The notes below the pieces were generated by a model. The model was not told where the DNA came from and did no database searches. It was given only the letters and a program-made list of their open reading frames with translations. Shown here piece after piece: positions 16,401-26,612 of a stretch of DNA of 64,000 nt. The position numbers were made by a program, and so were the translations under genes. Numbering within the stretch: the first letter of the stretch is position 1; every line of letters begins with the position of its first letter. The DNA comes from Sutcliffiella rhizosphaerae. GTDB taxonomy: Bacteria; Bacillota; Bacilli; Bacillales; Bacillaceae_I. The DNA lies in contig NZ_CAKJTJ010000006.1 of the NCBI RefSeq assembly GCF_917563925.1, forward strand, positions 62,001 through 126,000. Reading direction: 5' to 3'.

Positions 16401-16480
16401 GAAAAGTGGAAGCGCCTTGGTCAGCCCCGACAAGCATATGACCTCGAGGGGCTAGGCGCTGGAGCTGGACAATGAGAAAA
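16401..16480. repeat. GC-rich dyad repeat between est and rnr (compact form)
   Basis: AAAAGTGGAAGCGCCTTGG, AGCCCCGACAAGCATATGA and CCTCGAGGGGCTAGGCGCTG form a GC-rich dyad far above the local base composition (GCGCCT with AGGCGC, AGCCCC with GGGGCT). An expanded relative lies in the opposite orientation at 53829-53950. Confidence 0.75.
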
Positions 16481-16561
16481 GCGGAAAGTGCCAGTTCAGT
16501 TAGAACAGCAAAAAACGGTATGACCGAAAAATTAACCTACTTAAAGAGGAGGGATAGTAAA

Positions 16562-18922
16562 ATGGAAGAACACATTCAACAACATGTAGATAAGTTATTG
16601 TCCTATATGAAGGAAGAGGCGTATAAGCCATTGACGACGCAGGAGTTGGAGCAAGCATTTGGAATTGAAGGCTCTGAGGAGTTTAAGGAATTTGTTAAAG
16701 CGCTTGTTTATATGGAGGATCAAGGTCTTATTGTGAGAACCCGCAGTAATCGCTATGGTGTGCCAGAGCGCATGAACCTGGTGAAGGGAAAAGTAATAGG
16801 GCATTCTAAGGGTTTTGCATTTGTAATGCCTGAGGATAAAGAGATGGATGATGTATTCATTCCGCCGAATGAATTGAATAATGCGATGCATGGTGATATT
16901 GTGCTTGTTCGGGTGAGCAAGAAGGCAGCTGGCGATTCGCGTCAGGAAGGTACTGTCATTCGCATTGTTGAGCGGGCTGTAAAAGAAATCGTAGGTACAT
17001 ACACTGAAAGTAAGAGCTTTGGTTTTGTTATACCGGATGATAAAAAGATTGCGAACGATATTTTTATTCCAAAAGAAGCCAGCAATGGAGCAGTGGATGG
17101 CCATAAAGTAGTTGTGAAGCTCGTTACGTATCCAGAAGGTCGTCTAAGTGCAGAAGGGGAAGTTCTTCAAATCCTAGGACATAAAAATGACCCAGGTGTA
17201 GATATTCTCTCGGTTATTCATAAGCATGGATTACCGCAAGAGTTCCCAAAAGAGGTGCTGGATCAAGCAAATAGTGTGCCAGATGAAATAGAGGAGAATG
17301 AGATTGGCAACCGTCGTGACTTACGTGATCAGGTTATTGTCACGATTGATGGAGCAGACGCAAAAGACTTGGATGACGCGGTTACTGTTACACAGCTTGA
17401 TAATGGAAACTATAAGCTCGGCGTTCATATTGCGGATGTTACTCATTATGTAACAGAAGGTTCTCCGATTGATATCGAGGCAATGGATCGTGGTACAAGT
17501 GTTTACTTAGTGGACCGGGTAATTCCGATGATTCCACATCGACTATCTAATGGGATTTGCTCTTTAAATCCAAAAGTAAACCGTTTAACGATGTCATGTG
17601 AAATGGAATTGAATGCTTCTGGTGAGGTCGTTAAGCATGAGATTTTTGATAGTGTTATTAAAACAACAGAACGTATGACCTATTCAGATGTAAATAAAAT
17701 TCTAGTGGATAAAGAGGAAGAAGTAATCTCTCGTTACGAAGCATTAGTGCCGATGTTTCAAATGATGGAAAAGTTAGCTGCCATTCTTAGAGAAAAGCGA
17801 ATGAAGCGCGGTGCCATTGACTTTGATTTTAAGGAATCAAAAGTAATTGTAGACGAAGAAGGCACTCCAAAAGACGTGGTTTTAAGGGAACGTTCTGTAG
17901 CTGAAAAATTAATTGAAGAATTTATGCTAGTTGCCAATGAAACCGTGGCAGAGCACTTCCATTGGATGAATGTACCGTTTATTTATCGTATCCATGAGGA
18001 TCCTAAAGAAGAAAAGCTGCAGCGATTCTTTGAATTTATCACTAACTTCGGATATGTGGTAAAAGGGAAAGGAAACGAAATTCATCCACGTGCCTTGCAA
18101 GAGGTCATTGAAGCAGTTCAAGGGAAGCCCGAAGAAATGGTGGTTTCCACCGTTATGCTTCGCTCCATGAAACAAGCAAAATACGATGAAGAAAGCATTG
18201 GACACTTTGGATTATCGACTGATTACTATACCCATTTCACTTCACCTATCCGTCGTTATCCAGATTTGATTGTTCATCGTCTTATTCGCACATATCTTTT
18301 AGACAAGAAATTAGATGCGAAGACCCAAGAAAAATGGGGAGACAAGTTGCCTGAAATTGCAGAGCATTCTTCTAACATGGAGCGTCGTGCTGTTGATGCT
18401 GAGCGTGAAACAGATGAATTGAAAAAGTCCGAGTACATGCTGGATAAAATCGGCGAAGAGTACGATGGTATCATAAGCTCCGTTACGAACTTCGGGATGT
18501 TTGTGGAACTTCCTAACACAATTGAGGGACTTGTCCATGTAAGCTATCTGACAGATGACTATTATAGATACGATGAGCGTCACTATGCCATGATTGGTGA
18601 GCGAACTGGGAAGGTATATCGCATTGGAGACGAAATTACAGTCCGAGTAATCAATGTGAATAAGGATGAGCGTTCCATTGATTTTGAAGTAGTAGGAATG
18701 AAGGGAACACGACGTCCTGATAGGCAGGCAGCTCCACGAGTCATTCAAAGTGATCGCAAAAAACCGGCAAAAGGACGCAGTCAAAAGAAAAAAGCGGAAA
18801 GCGACATTGATGATTACACCTTTGAGATTGGATGGTCCACGCAAAATCCAAACAAGAAGAAAAAGAAGAAAGCATTTTTTGAAAATGCACCAAAACAGAA
18901 ACGTAAAAAGAAAAAACGTTAA
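16562..18922 (+). CDS. rnr: Ribonuclease R
   Basis: This 3'-to-5' exoribonuclease degrades structured RNA and helps in trans-translation. ATG 16562 ([13 protein letters not shown]) has AAAGAGGAGGG upstream and aligns with B. subtilis RNase R; an upstream frame from 16472 runs into the repeat. The order is an N-terminal winged helix (1-70), two cold-shock domains, the RNB domain with [17 protein letters not shown] near residue 285 and the [12 protein letters not shown] motif near 565, an S1 domain from about 645, and a Lys-rich tail ([20 protein letters not shown]). The length of 786 residues is usual. It is 116 bases upstream of smpB, its partner in ribosome rescue. Confidence 0.96.
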   Translation: MEEHIQQHVDKLLSYMKEEAYKPLTTQELEQAFGIEGSEEFKEFVKALVYMEDQGLIVRTRSNRYGVPERMNLVKGKVIGHSKGFAFVMPEDKEMDDVFIPPNELNNAMHGDIVLVRVSKKAAGDSRQEGTVIRIVERAVKEIVGTYTESKSFGFVIPDDKKIANDIFIPKEASNGAVDGHKVVVKLVTYPEGRLSAEGEVLQILGHKNDPGVDILSVIHKHGLPQEFPKEVLDQANSVPDEIEENEIGNRRDLRDQVIVTIDGADAKDLDDAVTVTQLDNGNYKLGVHIADVTHYVTEGSPIDIEAMDRGTSVYLVDRVIPMIPHRLSNGICSLNPKVNRLTMSCEMELNASGEVVKHEIFDSVIKTTERMTYSDVNKILVDKEEEVISRYEALVPMFQMMEKLAAILREKRMKRGAIDFDFKESKVIVDEEGTPKDVVLRERSVAEKLIEEFMLVANETVAEHFHWMNVPFIYRIHEDPKEEKLQRFFEFITNFGYVVKGKGNEIHPRALQEVIEAVQGKPEEMVVSTVMLRSMKQAKYDEESIGHFGLSTDYYTHFTSPIRRYPDLIVHRLIRTYLLDKKLDAKTQEKWGDKLPEIAEHSSNMERRAVDAERETDELKKSEYMLDKIGEEYDGIISSVTNFGMFVELPNTIEGLVHVSYLTDDYYRYDERHYAMIGERTGKVYRIGDEITVRVINVNKDERSIDFEVVGMKGTRRPDRQAAPRVIQSDRKKPAKGRSQKKKAESDIDDYTFEIGWSTQNPNKKKKKKAFFENAPKQKRKKKKR

Positions 18923-18932
18923 TAAATGATTC

Positions 18933-18970
18933 AGAAGAGGAGCCTTAATATGGAGGAGGCTCTTCTTTCT
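18933..18970 (+). terminator. Probable terminator after rnr
   Basis: AGAAGAGGAGCC and GGCTCTTCT form an imperfect hairpin followed by a T-rich TTCTTG. It lies just after the rnr stop and before smpB. Confidence 0.5.
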
Positions 18971-19038
18971 TGTAGGAACGATAAGGTTTTGGTAAAATAT
19001 TCACTACCGCTAAAGATAAAGAAAGGGGGAAAATAACG

Positions 19039-19506
19039 ATGCCAAAAGGAGAAGGTAAGGTAGTCAGTACGAATAAGAAGGCCAACCATGATTATTTTAT
19101 CGAGCAAACATATGAAACGGGTATGGTGTTACAAGGAACTGAGATAAAATCCATACGTGGTGGCCGCGTGAATTTAAAGGATTCCTTTGCACGTGTCCAA
19201 AACGGGGAAGTATTTTTACATAACTTACACATTAGTCCGTATGAACAAGGAAACCGTTATAATCATGATCCACTTCGTACCCGTAAGCTATTACTTCACC
19301 GTAAACAGATCAATCAATTGATTGGACTAACAAAAGAAGAAGGATATGCACTTGTTCCGTTGAAAATCTATTTGAAGAACGGTTATGCAAAACTTTTATT
19401 AGGGCTCGGAAAAGGGAAAAAGAAATACGATAAGCGTGAAGACCTTAAAAAGAAAGAAGCAAAACGCGATATAGAACGAGCATTCCGAGAACGTCAAAAG
19501 GGTTAA
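19039..19506 (+). CDS. smpB: SsrA-binding protein SmpB
   Basis: SmpB binds tmRNA and carries it to stalled ribosomes. The 155-residue protein shows [39 protein letters not shown] and the [10 protein letters not shown] and [18 protein letters not shown] motifs, and ends with the basic helix [38 protein letters not shown] precedes ATG 19039. The tmRNA gene follows 183 bases downstream. Confidence 0.97.
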   Translation: MPKGEGKVVSTNKKANHDYFIEQTYETGMVLQGTEIKSIRGGRVNLKDSFARVQNGEVFLHNLHISPYEQGNRYNHDPLRTRKLLLHRKQINQLIGLTKEEGYALVPLKIYLKNGYAKLLLGLGKGKKKYDKREDLKKKEAKRDIERAFRERQKG

Positions 19507-19689
19507 TATAGCTCTATTTACAGTAACTTACAATTGGAAAGTCAGTTAGGAATATGCTATAATGAATTTGTCGCTGATAGACAGAGTGACAACCTGATAA
19601 CTGAATAGCCAACTTTTCGGCTTGATTATCTTCCCGTTAACACCTCGGTACTTTGTTGATTTAAACTTCAACAGAGACATTTTTATCGA

Positions 19690-20052
19690 GGGGACGTTAC
19701 GGATTCGACAGGGATAGTTCGAGCTTAGGTTGCGAGTCGGGGGGATCGGCCTCGTCATCAACGTCAACGCCAATAATAACTGGCAAAGAAAACAACAACT
19801 TCGCTTTAGCTGCTTAATAACAGTCTAATGCGGTTCCTCCCTCCATCGCCCATGTGGTAGGATCAGGGACTCACTCTTAGTGGGCTACGCCGGAGATCGC
19901 CGTCTGAGGTCCAAGGAAGAGAACAATCAGGCTAGCTGCAAGGATGCCAGTCGATAGGCAGAACTGACAGCGAAACACTAATATATCGACTACACTCGTA
20001 GATGCTTAAGTGGCGATGTTTCTGGACGTGGGTTCGACTCCCACCGTCTCCA
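19690..20052 (+). ncRNA. ssrA: tmRNA
   Basis: The 5' end GGGGACGTTACGGATTCGAC and the 3' end TGGGTTCGACTCCCACCGTC followed by TCCA are the tRNA-like halves; GGGGAC pairs with GTCTCC. CCA is not encoded. The tag frame runs 19782-19817 and encodes GKENNNFALAA followed by TAA TAA, with the resume codon after AATAACT. The tag ends in ALAA for ClpXP. The length of 363 is usual for bacilli. Confidence 0.97.
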
Positions 20053-20070
20053 TACTTTTAATAAAAAACG

Positions 20071-20118
20071 ATAAAGTAAAAATTCTCCGAAATGGAGAAT
20101 TTTTGCTTTATTTTTTTA
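20071..20118 (+). terminator. ssrA terminator
   Basis: ATAAAGTAAAAATTCTCC and GGAGAATTTTTGCTTTAT form a long stem with one mismatch around GAAAT, followed by seven T. Confidence 0.93.
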
Positions 20119-20291
20119 GCCTTTTCGGTTACATGAATTCATAAAAATATTGACAGAAAATACAAAATTCGAGAAAATAAAACAAATATAGATTTTGGTT
20201 TTTTTTGGTAATGAGTTTCGAGTCTTTGTTTGAAAAGTTAGATACAGGTTTCTATCTCAATAAAACCTGTTTATTTTGGGAGAGTTATAAA

Positions 20292-22025
20292 ATAATTCAA
20301 TTGAATAATGCTTCTGTTTCCTATGCTGGCTCATCCACTGTTCAAGCTTTATCAGACGCATCATTGAAAGTATCAACAGGGGAATGGGTAACCATTTTAG
20401 GCCCGTCCGGTTCTGGGAAAACAACCCTATTAAATGTAATCAGTGGAAACATACCATTAACATCTGGGGAAATTTTTGTTGATGGTCATAATTTTCAAAC
20501 CTTTCTGATGAACAGCGTCAATCCTTTCGTAGAGACACTTGTGGATTCATTTATCAGCATTACCGGTTATTTGATCAATATTCTGTATTAGAAAACGTCA
20601 TGATTCCAAATTGGCCATATAAAAGTAAAAAGGAATTAGAAAGGCAGTCCTTAACTTTATTAGAGAGATTAAATATGAAACATCGAGTAAACCATTTACC
20701 TCATGAATTATCTGGAGGAGAGAAGCAGCGTACGGTAATTGCTAGAGCACTATTAAATGAACCAAAAATATTGCTGTGTGACGAGCCCACGGGCAATTTA
20801 GATGCTGACAATAGAGAGATTATCTTAAATCTACTCAAAACCTTCCATTCAGAAGGGATGACGAAGGGTGACAAGCCGATTGATGCTATCCGTGTAAAAG
20901 TTGCTGGATTGAGTACATATAATGAAGAAGCAAATCTCCTAATTAAACATATAGCCTCAGAAATAGAGAATATGGGACTTCATGTTTCCACCATCGCTGG
21001 AGCTTCGCCACAGAAACTAAACATAGTAGTGGAGAATATTGGGGAAGTGGAGGAGTCGTGGACAACCTTAGGCGCTGCCGGAACCATAATTAGTGAATGG
21101 AATGTTACAAATGCTGTCCTAGCAATATCGTTTTTATTTTTCGCCATTACGTATTTAGCAAATCGAATGAGTTTTTGGCAAACCGTTCAATTTGATGATT
21201 TTAAGCTTTATCAGCAGTTAGGTTGAAAAAAAAAGGAAATAGTACGTTTGTCCATAGCAGAAATGATCAGTCTGATTCTATTATCTACCATTGCAGGGAT
21301 GATAGGTTTATTGATCATTCAATGGAAATATGCCTTTTCAATCAATGTAGCTTTGTATTTTTTACTAGCAATCGTTTTTTCGATTATCTTTTTATCAATA
21401 ATAATTTTCGTTAAAATAAATCAATTAGAAAAAGAAGCGGTTCTTAGCTCAAAGATGAGTACTGGATTAAGAAAGAGTAAATTTTTAGTATTGAAAGGTT
21501 TTTCATTTTATCTTCATGTTGTGCGTTCCCCATTTATCCAAATAAGTATGGTAACGGCACTCTCTTCTTTTGTTTATCTATCGCTAATGGCTACAACGGA
21601 ACGAACAAACTTAACATTACTAGGTGAATTTATTAACATCCAAATTAGCGAATGGCAATACATGTTGGTTATAGGTTCTTACTTCCTGGCGGGTGTTACT
21701 TTAATAGAGAGTATCATTTCCTTGTTAACTCTAAGAAATAAAGAAATAAAAACATTTTTAGACATTGGTTGGAAAGTGAAGCATATATATAAGTTGTATT
21801 TCTTTGAAACAATGATTTGGATTGGTTTAGCCATTTTAGTAGGATCATTAATAAGTGCAGGGTTATTTGCTGTTGTATTCACAATGGGTGAAATTAGCTT
21901 ATTCGGAATTTTTCTTTCGTCCATATTATTTTATCTCTCTTTAATAGTTGTATCTTCACCATTTGGTTGATAATACGAAAAAATAAAACAATAAACCCAA
22001 ATTCTAACGCTCAAAAAAGTGCTTA
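20292..22025 (+). pseudogene. Decayed ABC exporter: ATPase fused to permease remnant
   Basis: The first part is a MacB/LolD-type ATPase (Walker A GPSGSGKTT, signature [17 protein letters not shown]). Its expected ATG is ATA at 20292, behind GGGAGAG. Near 20505 the frame shifts: after FQTF the true continuation [20 protein letters not shown] lies in another frame. At about 20862 the ATPase is joined in frame to a permease middle segment ([20 protein letters not shown]), so the ATPase end and permease start are deleted. A TGA at 21224 replaces a probable Trp (LGWKKKEIV), and the same frame goes on through three membrane segments to 21970. A last shift near 21955 would restore TIWLIIRKNK, ending about 22025. 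Several independent lesions make this a true pseudogene. Confidence 0.9.
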
Positions 22026-22289
22026 AATAGATTCTTTCTAAGCCTCTTTTTCATAATAGAGACATATGAGTTTTTACCCGATTGAATAGATAAAATAAAA
22101 AGTTTTATCATTTATAGCTTTCTCGATTTATACACATACTAATTTTATTCTTAAAAAAATGTTTATCTTTTGAAAAAATAGGATAAAAGTATTTAGGTAA
22201 TGTGTATGAGGTCTGCCTCGGCAGAAATTTTAGAAATATGTTATATTGGAGTTTGTGTTATATAATAAATTCACTTGGGAGGAAACTGT
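22026..22289 (+). other. Leader of the amino-acid ABC operon
   Basis: This AT-rich stretch contains a TATAAT at 22261-22266, which could be the -10 of the importer operon, though I see no good -35. A small CTGC-CTCG-GCAG hairpin lies at 22213-22224. I see no riboswitch or T-box pattern. Confidence 0.35.
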
Positions 22290-23078
22290 ATGAAGAAATT
22301 TAGCATCATAACATTATTTTCTATTCTTACTCTCATTATTGCCGCATGTGGTACTAGCAATGATGGTACTACTGGCAATGGCAGTGGTGATGGTGATGGG
22401 GAAGCAACAACATATCGAGTCGGAATTGACACTACATATCCACCTTTTGAATTTGAAAAAGATGGAGAATACACTGGAATTGATATTGATTTAATTACTG
22501 CTATTGCAGAAGACCAAGGATTTGAAATTGACTTTAACCCTATGGATTTCGGTGGAATTATTCCCGCAATGCAAGCTGGACAATTGGATTTGGCGATTGC
22601 TGGTATGAGTATTACCGAGGAAAGAAAAAATGTGGTGGATTTTTCTAATCCATACTTTGAAGCCGGATTAACACTAGTTGTAAAAAATGATACAACAGAT
22701 ATTGAAGCAATTGAAGATTTAGAAGGTAAAAAAGTTGCAGTTAAAACTGGTACGACTGGTGCAACGTTTGCTCAAAACAGTGCAGATGAATACGGATTTG
22801 AAATAGTTCAATTTAATGACAGTCCTGCCATGTTCCAGGAAGTAGCAAACGGAAACGCAGACGCTCTTATTGAGGATTATCCAGTTATCGCTTATGCTAT
22901 TGCTCAAAATGATCTTGGCCTTCAAACAGTTGGAGATAGGCTGAATGGTGATCAGTATGGAATAGCAGTTTTAAAAGGACAAAATGCGGATCTGCTTGAA
23001 AAAATAAATACAGGGCTAGAAAACCTTCGTGAAAGTGGAAAATACGACGAAATATTAAATAAATACCTTGGTGAATAA
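22290..23078 (+). CDS. Polar amino-acid ABC transporter, substrate-binding lipoprotein
   Basis: This extracytoplasmic binding protein captures a polar amino acid for the importer that follows. It has a lipoprotein signal with lipobox IAAC (Cys20), a Gly/Ser/Asp linker, and the family-3 solute-binding domain: YRVGIDTTYPPFEF, GIDIDLITAIAED, MDFGGIIPAMQAGQLDLAIA, GMSITEERK and a C-terminal YDEILNKYLGE. ATG 22290 has GGGAGGAAA upstream; the longer frame from 22275 includes the ribosome binding site. The PPFEF and LDLAIAGMSITEER signatures resemble Gln/Glu or Arg binders, and I cannot choose between them. Confidence 0.92.
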   Translation: MKKFSIITLFSILTLIIAACGTSNDGTTGNGSGDGDGEATTYRVGIDTTYPPFEFEKDGEYTGIDIDLITAIAEDQGFEIDFNPMDFGGIIPAMQAGQLDLAIAGMSITEERKNVVDFSNPYFEAGLTLVVKNDTTDIEAIEDLEGKKVAVKTGTTGATFAQNSADEYGFEIVQFNDSPAMFQEVANGNADALIEDYPVIAYAIAQNDLGLQTVGDRLNGDQYGIAVLKGQNADLLEKINTGLENLRESGKYDEILNKYLGE

Positions 23079-23094
23079 TTACATGAATACAGAG

Positions 23095-23123
23095 TATAGC
23101 GTGCTTTGCGCGCTATATTTTTA
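23095..23123 (+). terminator. Attenuating hairpin between binding-protein and permease genes
   Basis: TATAGCG and CGCTATA pair around TGCTTTGCG, followed by TTTTTATT. It would lower permease and ATPase expression compared with the binding protein. Confidence 0.8.
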
Positions 23124-23216
23124 TTGAAGTGATTCCCACGCTTGTTGCTTTCGTCACTTTTTAGCATGTACTCACCAATCTTTACATAAAAAGAGTTATT
23201 GAAAGGAGATGTACAG

Positions 23217-23861
23217 ATGGATGTTGTTAAAGCTGCCTTTCCATATTTAATGGATGGCTTACAAGTAACAATTTATATCTTTTTCATTGCAATAATAATT
23301 GGATTCATCATTGGGTTAGTCGTTGCTTTAATGCGTTTAGCTCCACTGAAAATACTTAATTGGATTGCGAAAATTTTCGTAGATGCCATTCGTGGAACCC
23401 CCTTTATCGTTCAGTTATTCTTTATCTACTTTGGTTTAAATACTTTATCATTCATTTCCATGAATAATACAACCGCAGGAATCGTGACTGTGGCAATCAA
23501 TGCTGGTGCATATTTCTCAGAAATAATTCGTGCGGGCATACAATCTATTGATAAAGGTCAATCAGAAGCAGCGCGCTCACTTGGACTTAACAGTGTTCAA
23601 ACGATGAGGCATATCATCCTGCCTCAAGCATTTCGTAGAATGTTACCTACTATCACAAACCAATCCATTATCAGTTTAAAAGACACGTCATTATTGTCTA
23701 TTATCGGTATTGCCGACTTAACGCAAAGAGGACAAATACAAGCCACTGCAACTTATCAGGCTTTTACTATTTGGCTAACAGTAGGAATCATTTATTTCAT
23801 TATCATTTACCTATTGTCCATGCTAGCAAGCTTTGTCGAAAGGAGATTTGAACTTCGATGA
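23217..23861 (+). CDS. Polar amino-acid ABC transporter permease
   Basis: The 214-residue HisM/GlnP-type membrane protein has about five membrane segments. The start [20 protein letters not shown] is typical of the family, and the EAA loop is [20 protein letters not shown] with [15 protein letters not shown], which docks on the ATPase. ATG 23217 follows AAAGGAGATGTACAG; the upstream ATG at 23199 overlaps this site. Its end overlaps the ATPase start by 4 bases. Confidence 0.95.
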   Translation: MDVVKAAFPYLMDGLQVTIYIFFIAIIIGFIIGLVVALMRLAPLKILNWIAKIFVDAIRGTPFIVQLFFIYFGLNTLSFISMNNTTAGIVTVAINAGAYFSEIIRAGIQSIDKGQSEAARSLGLNSVQTMRHIILPQAFRRMLPTITNQSIISLKDTSLLSIIGIADLTQRGQIQATATYQAFTIWLTVGIIYFIIIYLLSMLASFVERRFELR

Positions 23862-24586
23862 GTATCATTCAAGTAAAGAATTTGCAGAAATCCTTTGGTA
23901 ATCTGGAAGTTTTAAAAGATATTAATGCAGAAATTAAAGAGAAGGAAGTAGTTTGTGTAATCGGTCCGTCTGGATCTGGAAAAAGTACGTTTCTGCGTTG
24001 CTTAAACCGATTAGAAGATATTACTGGTGGTCAGGTGGTAGTCAACGGGAAGGATATTACCGACAAAAAGCTGGATATCAATAAAATAAGACAAGAAGTC
24101 GGGATGGTGTTTCAACAGTTTAATCTTTTTCCACATAAAACGGTTTTAGAGAATATTACGTTAGCACCAATAAAAATTCAAGGAATTAGTAAAGCTGAAG
24201 CAAAAGAAAGGGCATTTGCTCTTCTTGATAAAGTAGGTCTTAGGGAAAAAGCAGCCAGCTATCCTGGCGAACTCTCAGGTGGGCAAAAACAACGTGTTGC
24301 CATTGCTCGCGCATTAGCGATGAATCCTAAAATCATGCTTTTTGATGAGCCTACTTCCGCACTAGACCCAGAGGTAGTTGGAGATGTACTTGCAGTTATG
24401 AAACAGCTGGCAGAAGAAGGAATGACAATGGTCGTTGTCACTCATGAAATGGGCTTTGCCCGTGAAGTAGGAGATCGCGTCATCTTCATGGATGGTGGCT
24501 ACATAGTCGAGGAAAATATCCCGTCCGAACTTTTTGGAAATACACAGCACGAAAGAACAAAAGCATTCTTAGGGAAAGTTTTGTAA
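23858..24586 (+). CDS. Polar amino-acid ABC transporter ATPase
   Basis: The 242-residue GlnQ-type ATPase powers import. Walker A is GPSGSGKST near residue 34, the Q-loop is [11 protein letters not shown], the signature is LSGGQKQR, Walker B with [10 protein letters not shown] is near 160 and the switch His is in [12 protein letters not shown]. It is translationally coupled (ATGA) to the permease. An intrinsic terminator follows, so binding protein, permease and ATPase form a complete three-gene operon. Confidence 0.96.
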   Translation: MSIIQVKNLQKSFGNLEVLKDINAEIKEKEVVCVIGPSGSGKSTFLRCLNRLEDITGGQVVVNGKDITDKKLDINKIRQEVGMVFQQFNLFPHKTVLENITLAPIKIQGISKAEAKERAFALLDKVGLREKAASYPGELSGGQKQRVAIARALAMNPKIMLFDEPTSALDPEVVGDVLAVMKQLAEEGMTMVVVTHEMGFAREVGDRVIFMDGGYIVEENIPSELFGNTQHERTKAFLGKVL

Positions 24587-24590
24587 AAAG

Positions 24591-24615
24591 CGAAGGGCGA
24601 TTCCCTTCGTTTTTT
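24591..24615 (+). terminator. Terminator of the amino-acid ABC operon
   Basis: CGAAGGG and CCCTTCG form a 7-bp stem around CGATT, followed by six T. It starts five bases after the ATPase stop. Confidence 0.9.
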
Positions 24616-24667
24616 GCATTTGACAAACACTACTGCTCAAACAAAGACTATTAAGGGAGGACAGCGA

Positions 24668-25399
24668 ATGGATTTTCATAATAAAACAGTCATTGTCACC
24701 GGTGCAGCAAATGGAATTGGTAAAGGCATTTCAAAAGCTTATGTAGAAAATGGCGCAAATGTCATTCTTGCAGATCTGGATTATAAAGCTGGCCAAAAGC
24801 TTGAACAAGAACTTGGTAACCAATCCTTATTCGTCCAAACAGATGTCCGTAAAGAAGAGGACATCAAACGGCTTATGTCTATCACGATGGAACATTTTAA
24901 ACAAATAGACATTCTCATTAATAACGCTGGTGTCTCAACATTCACACCCATACATGATTTAACACTGAATGCTTGGGATGACATTATTAACACGAATTTA
25001 CGCAGTGTTTTTCTAGGTTCAAAAGAAGCTTCGAAACACATGAAAAACGGCGGAGCAATCATAAATATCGCCTCTACTCGAGCTGCAATGTCAGAGCACC
25101 ATTCAGAAGCATATGCAGCTACAAAAGGTGGTATAGTCGCACTCACACACGCATTGGCTGCTTCCTTAAGTGACTCCAATATTACCGTAAATGCTATTTC
25201 CCCGGGTTGGATTCAAACAGAGAACTATGAAGAGCTTCGTGAAAAAGATCATACCCAACACCTATCCAATAGAGTCGGAAAGCCCTCTGATATAGCAAAA
25301 GCCTGCTTGTATTTAACAGACAAGGAAAACAACTTCATCAATGGTGAAAACATCACTATTGATGGTGGGATGACGAAAAAAATGATTTACGAATCATAG
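24668..25399 (+). CDS. Short-chain dehydrogenase/reductase
   Basis: The 243-residue classical SDR has the NAD(P) motif TGAANGIG near residue 11, Asp in LADLDYK (favouring NAD), NNAGVS near 83, catalytic Ser in NIASTRA, and YAATKGG near 149. The end TIDGGMTK is typical of glucose-dehydrogenase-like SDRs. ATG 24668 follows AAGGGAGG; the longer frame from 24614 begins in the preceding terminator. The substrate is unknown. It appears to be a single gene between a terminator and a repeat region. Confidence 0.88.
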   Translation: MDFHNKTVIVTGAANGIGKGISKAYVENGANVILADLDYKAGQKLEQELGNQSLFVQTDVRKEEDIKRLMSITMEHFKQIDILINNAGVSTFTPIHDLTLNAWDDIINTNLRSVFLGSKEASKHMKNGGAIINIASTRAAMSEHHSEAYAATKGGIVALTHALAASLSDSNITVNAISPGWIQTENYEELREKDHTQHLSNRVGKPSDIAKACLYLTDKENNFINGENITIDGGMTKKMIYES

Positions 25400-25483
25400 G
25401 TGAAGTTAGTCAAAACGTTTTAGCTTAGGTGTGGAGAGGGTAAGAAGAAAAACCTATCGGATGCGTAGAATAAAGGTGTTGAT

Positions 25484-25650
25484 AGAACTGATGAAAACAA
25501 AAACTTCCCGAGAAGAGGGGAAAATGTCATCATAGAGCTGATGAAGACAAAAACTCCTCTAGAAGAGGGGGAAAAAGTCATCATAAAGCTGATGAAGACA
25601 AAATTCCCCGAGAAGAGTGAACGAAATATCATCATCATAAAGTTGCTGCC
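25484..25650. repeat. Tandem repeat, about 51 bp, three copies and a partial fourth
   Basis: Units start at 25484, 25534, 25585 and partly at 25639. Each contains GCTGATGAAGACAAAAA, a CTCC or CCCC-AGAAGAGGGG inverted element and AAGTCATCAT. The 51-bp period keeps frames open on both strands, which explains small open frames here; I see no ribosome binding site or known domain and call none. Confidence 0.8.
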
Positions 25651-25736
25651 AAAGTCAAATACCCTCCTTTGCACAAATTGGTGCAACATATGCAACCTTT
25701 CAAACATAACTTTGCAGGATGCTTGATTACCTTTTT

Positions 25737-25934
25737 ATATTAGGCTCTTTTCTTAATGATTGTTGCTAGTAACCCGTAAGAAGTCACGTTTCTGGACTTT
25801 TTACTTAGATGTTACGTAAAAAATTCCCCTGATACTTTACCTAAATTGTTGGAAAAGAGCACGACGTTAACGATTATTCCAAGTAAATAAAAAAATTCGT
25901 AAAGCAACAAAGTTTGCGGAAACTGCCTTTTATA
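25737..25934. repeat. MITE-like repeat, copy A
   Basis: This roughly 200-bp element runs from TATATTAGGCTCTTTTCT to GCAACAAAGTTTGCGGAAAC and TATA. The ends are imperfect inverted repeats. Inside are a GTAAGAAGTC-N9-GACTTTTTAC hairpin and GGAAAAGAGCACGA, which mirrors the left end. Copies B, C and D are at 42837, 43056 and 51745. It encodes nothing. Confidence 0.8.
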
Positions 25935-25969
25935 AACGGTACTTTTCCTAAAAAATCAATCAGGCCATA

Positions 25970-26012
25970 AAAAAATGCTTCAAGAGCTATCACAACTCTC
26001 GAAGCGTTTTTC
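25970..26012 (-). terminator. Terminator of the VOC gene
   Basis: AAAAAATGCTTCAAGAG pairs with CTCTCGAAGCGTTTTT (imperfect stem, 9-base loop). It lies just behind the minus-strand gene ending at 26016 and has a T-run on that strand. Confidence 0.75.
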
Positions 26013-26015
26013 ATT

Positions 26016-26435
26016 CTATTGCTTTTTCGTATAATTAAGATCCCATTTCACACCAAAGGGATCTTCTACACTACCGTATCTAGCACCCCAGAAAGTGTCT
26101 TGAAGCTCCATTAGTACTTTGCCCTTTTCAGTAAGGCGCGCATATAAAGTGTTAATTTGTTCTTCGCTTTCTATTTCAATAGAGAGTGAGACGTTGTTAC
26201 CCACTTGTATATCTTGTCCAGGAAAGCTGTCGGATGCCATTAAAAGTAGGTTGCCTTTTTGGAAACGGGCATGCATTACTCTGTTTTCTGCTTCCGGAGG
26301 TGTTGGAAAATCTGCTTCTCCAAAAGTTTGAAATAGGGTAATTTCACCTTCAAAAACTTCTTTGTAGTAATCCAAAGCTTGTTTTGCATTTCCATTAAAA
26401 GATAAGTAAGGTACCGCTTGATTCAAGTTCAACAC
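26016..26435 (-). CDS. VOC-family (PhnB-like) protein
   Basis: The 139-residue protein has the glyoxalase/PhnB fold: AVPYLSFNGNAKQALDYYKE, VFEGEITLFQTFGEADF, VMHARFQKGNLLLMASD and, at the end, WGARYGSVEDPFGVKWDLNY. Members bind a metal or small molecules; many have no known reaction, and the usual metal ligands are only partly recognisable here. AGGAGTG precedes the start on the minus strand. It is a single gene with its own terminator. Confidence 0.88.
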   Translation of the reverse strand: MLNLNQAVPYLSFNGNAKQALDYYKEVFEGEITLFQTFGEADFPTPPEAENRVMHARFQKGNLLLMASDSFPGQDIQVGNNVSLSIEIESEEQINTLYARLTEKGKVLMELQDTFWGARYGSVEDPFGVKWDLNYTKKQ

Positions 26436-26534
26436 TCCTTTTGTTTGAATGTGTACTACCTCTTGATTATATAGAAAGTAAATTGCAAAGTAAAGAACAT
26501 ACGTTCGACAAACTAGAAGTTTTTAACAAAAGTA

Positions 26535-26583
26535 TTGAAAGCGGATTCAACTGCTCGTATAATGGAAAAAGTCGAAACGTTTC
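26535..26583 (+). promoter_or_regulatory. Promoter and LacI-type operator of the esterase gene
   Basis: TTGAAA (26535-26540), a 17-base spacer and TATAAT (26558-26563) form a good sigma-A promoter. The palindrome GAAACGTTTC (26574-26583) lies across the expected start of transcription. The same palindrome precedes genes of the carbohydrate island, including its LacI regulator. Confidence 0.8.
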
Positions 26584-26612
26584 AATAATTATTAATTAGG
26601 GATGTGAGAATC

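Noticed and set aside
18311-18844. 177-residue open frame on the minus strand
   Set aside because: Antisense shadow of rnr; no motif and no ribosome binding site.
22026-22289. Riboswitch or T-box before the amino-acid importer
   Set aside because: No conserved aptamer or T-box sequence is visible; only a very small hairpin.
25420-25726. Two small open frames on opposite strands
   Set aside because: Both are produced by the 51-bp tandem repeat whose period keeps the frames open.
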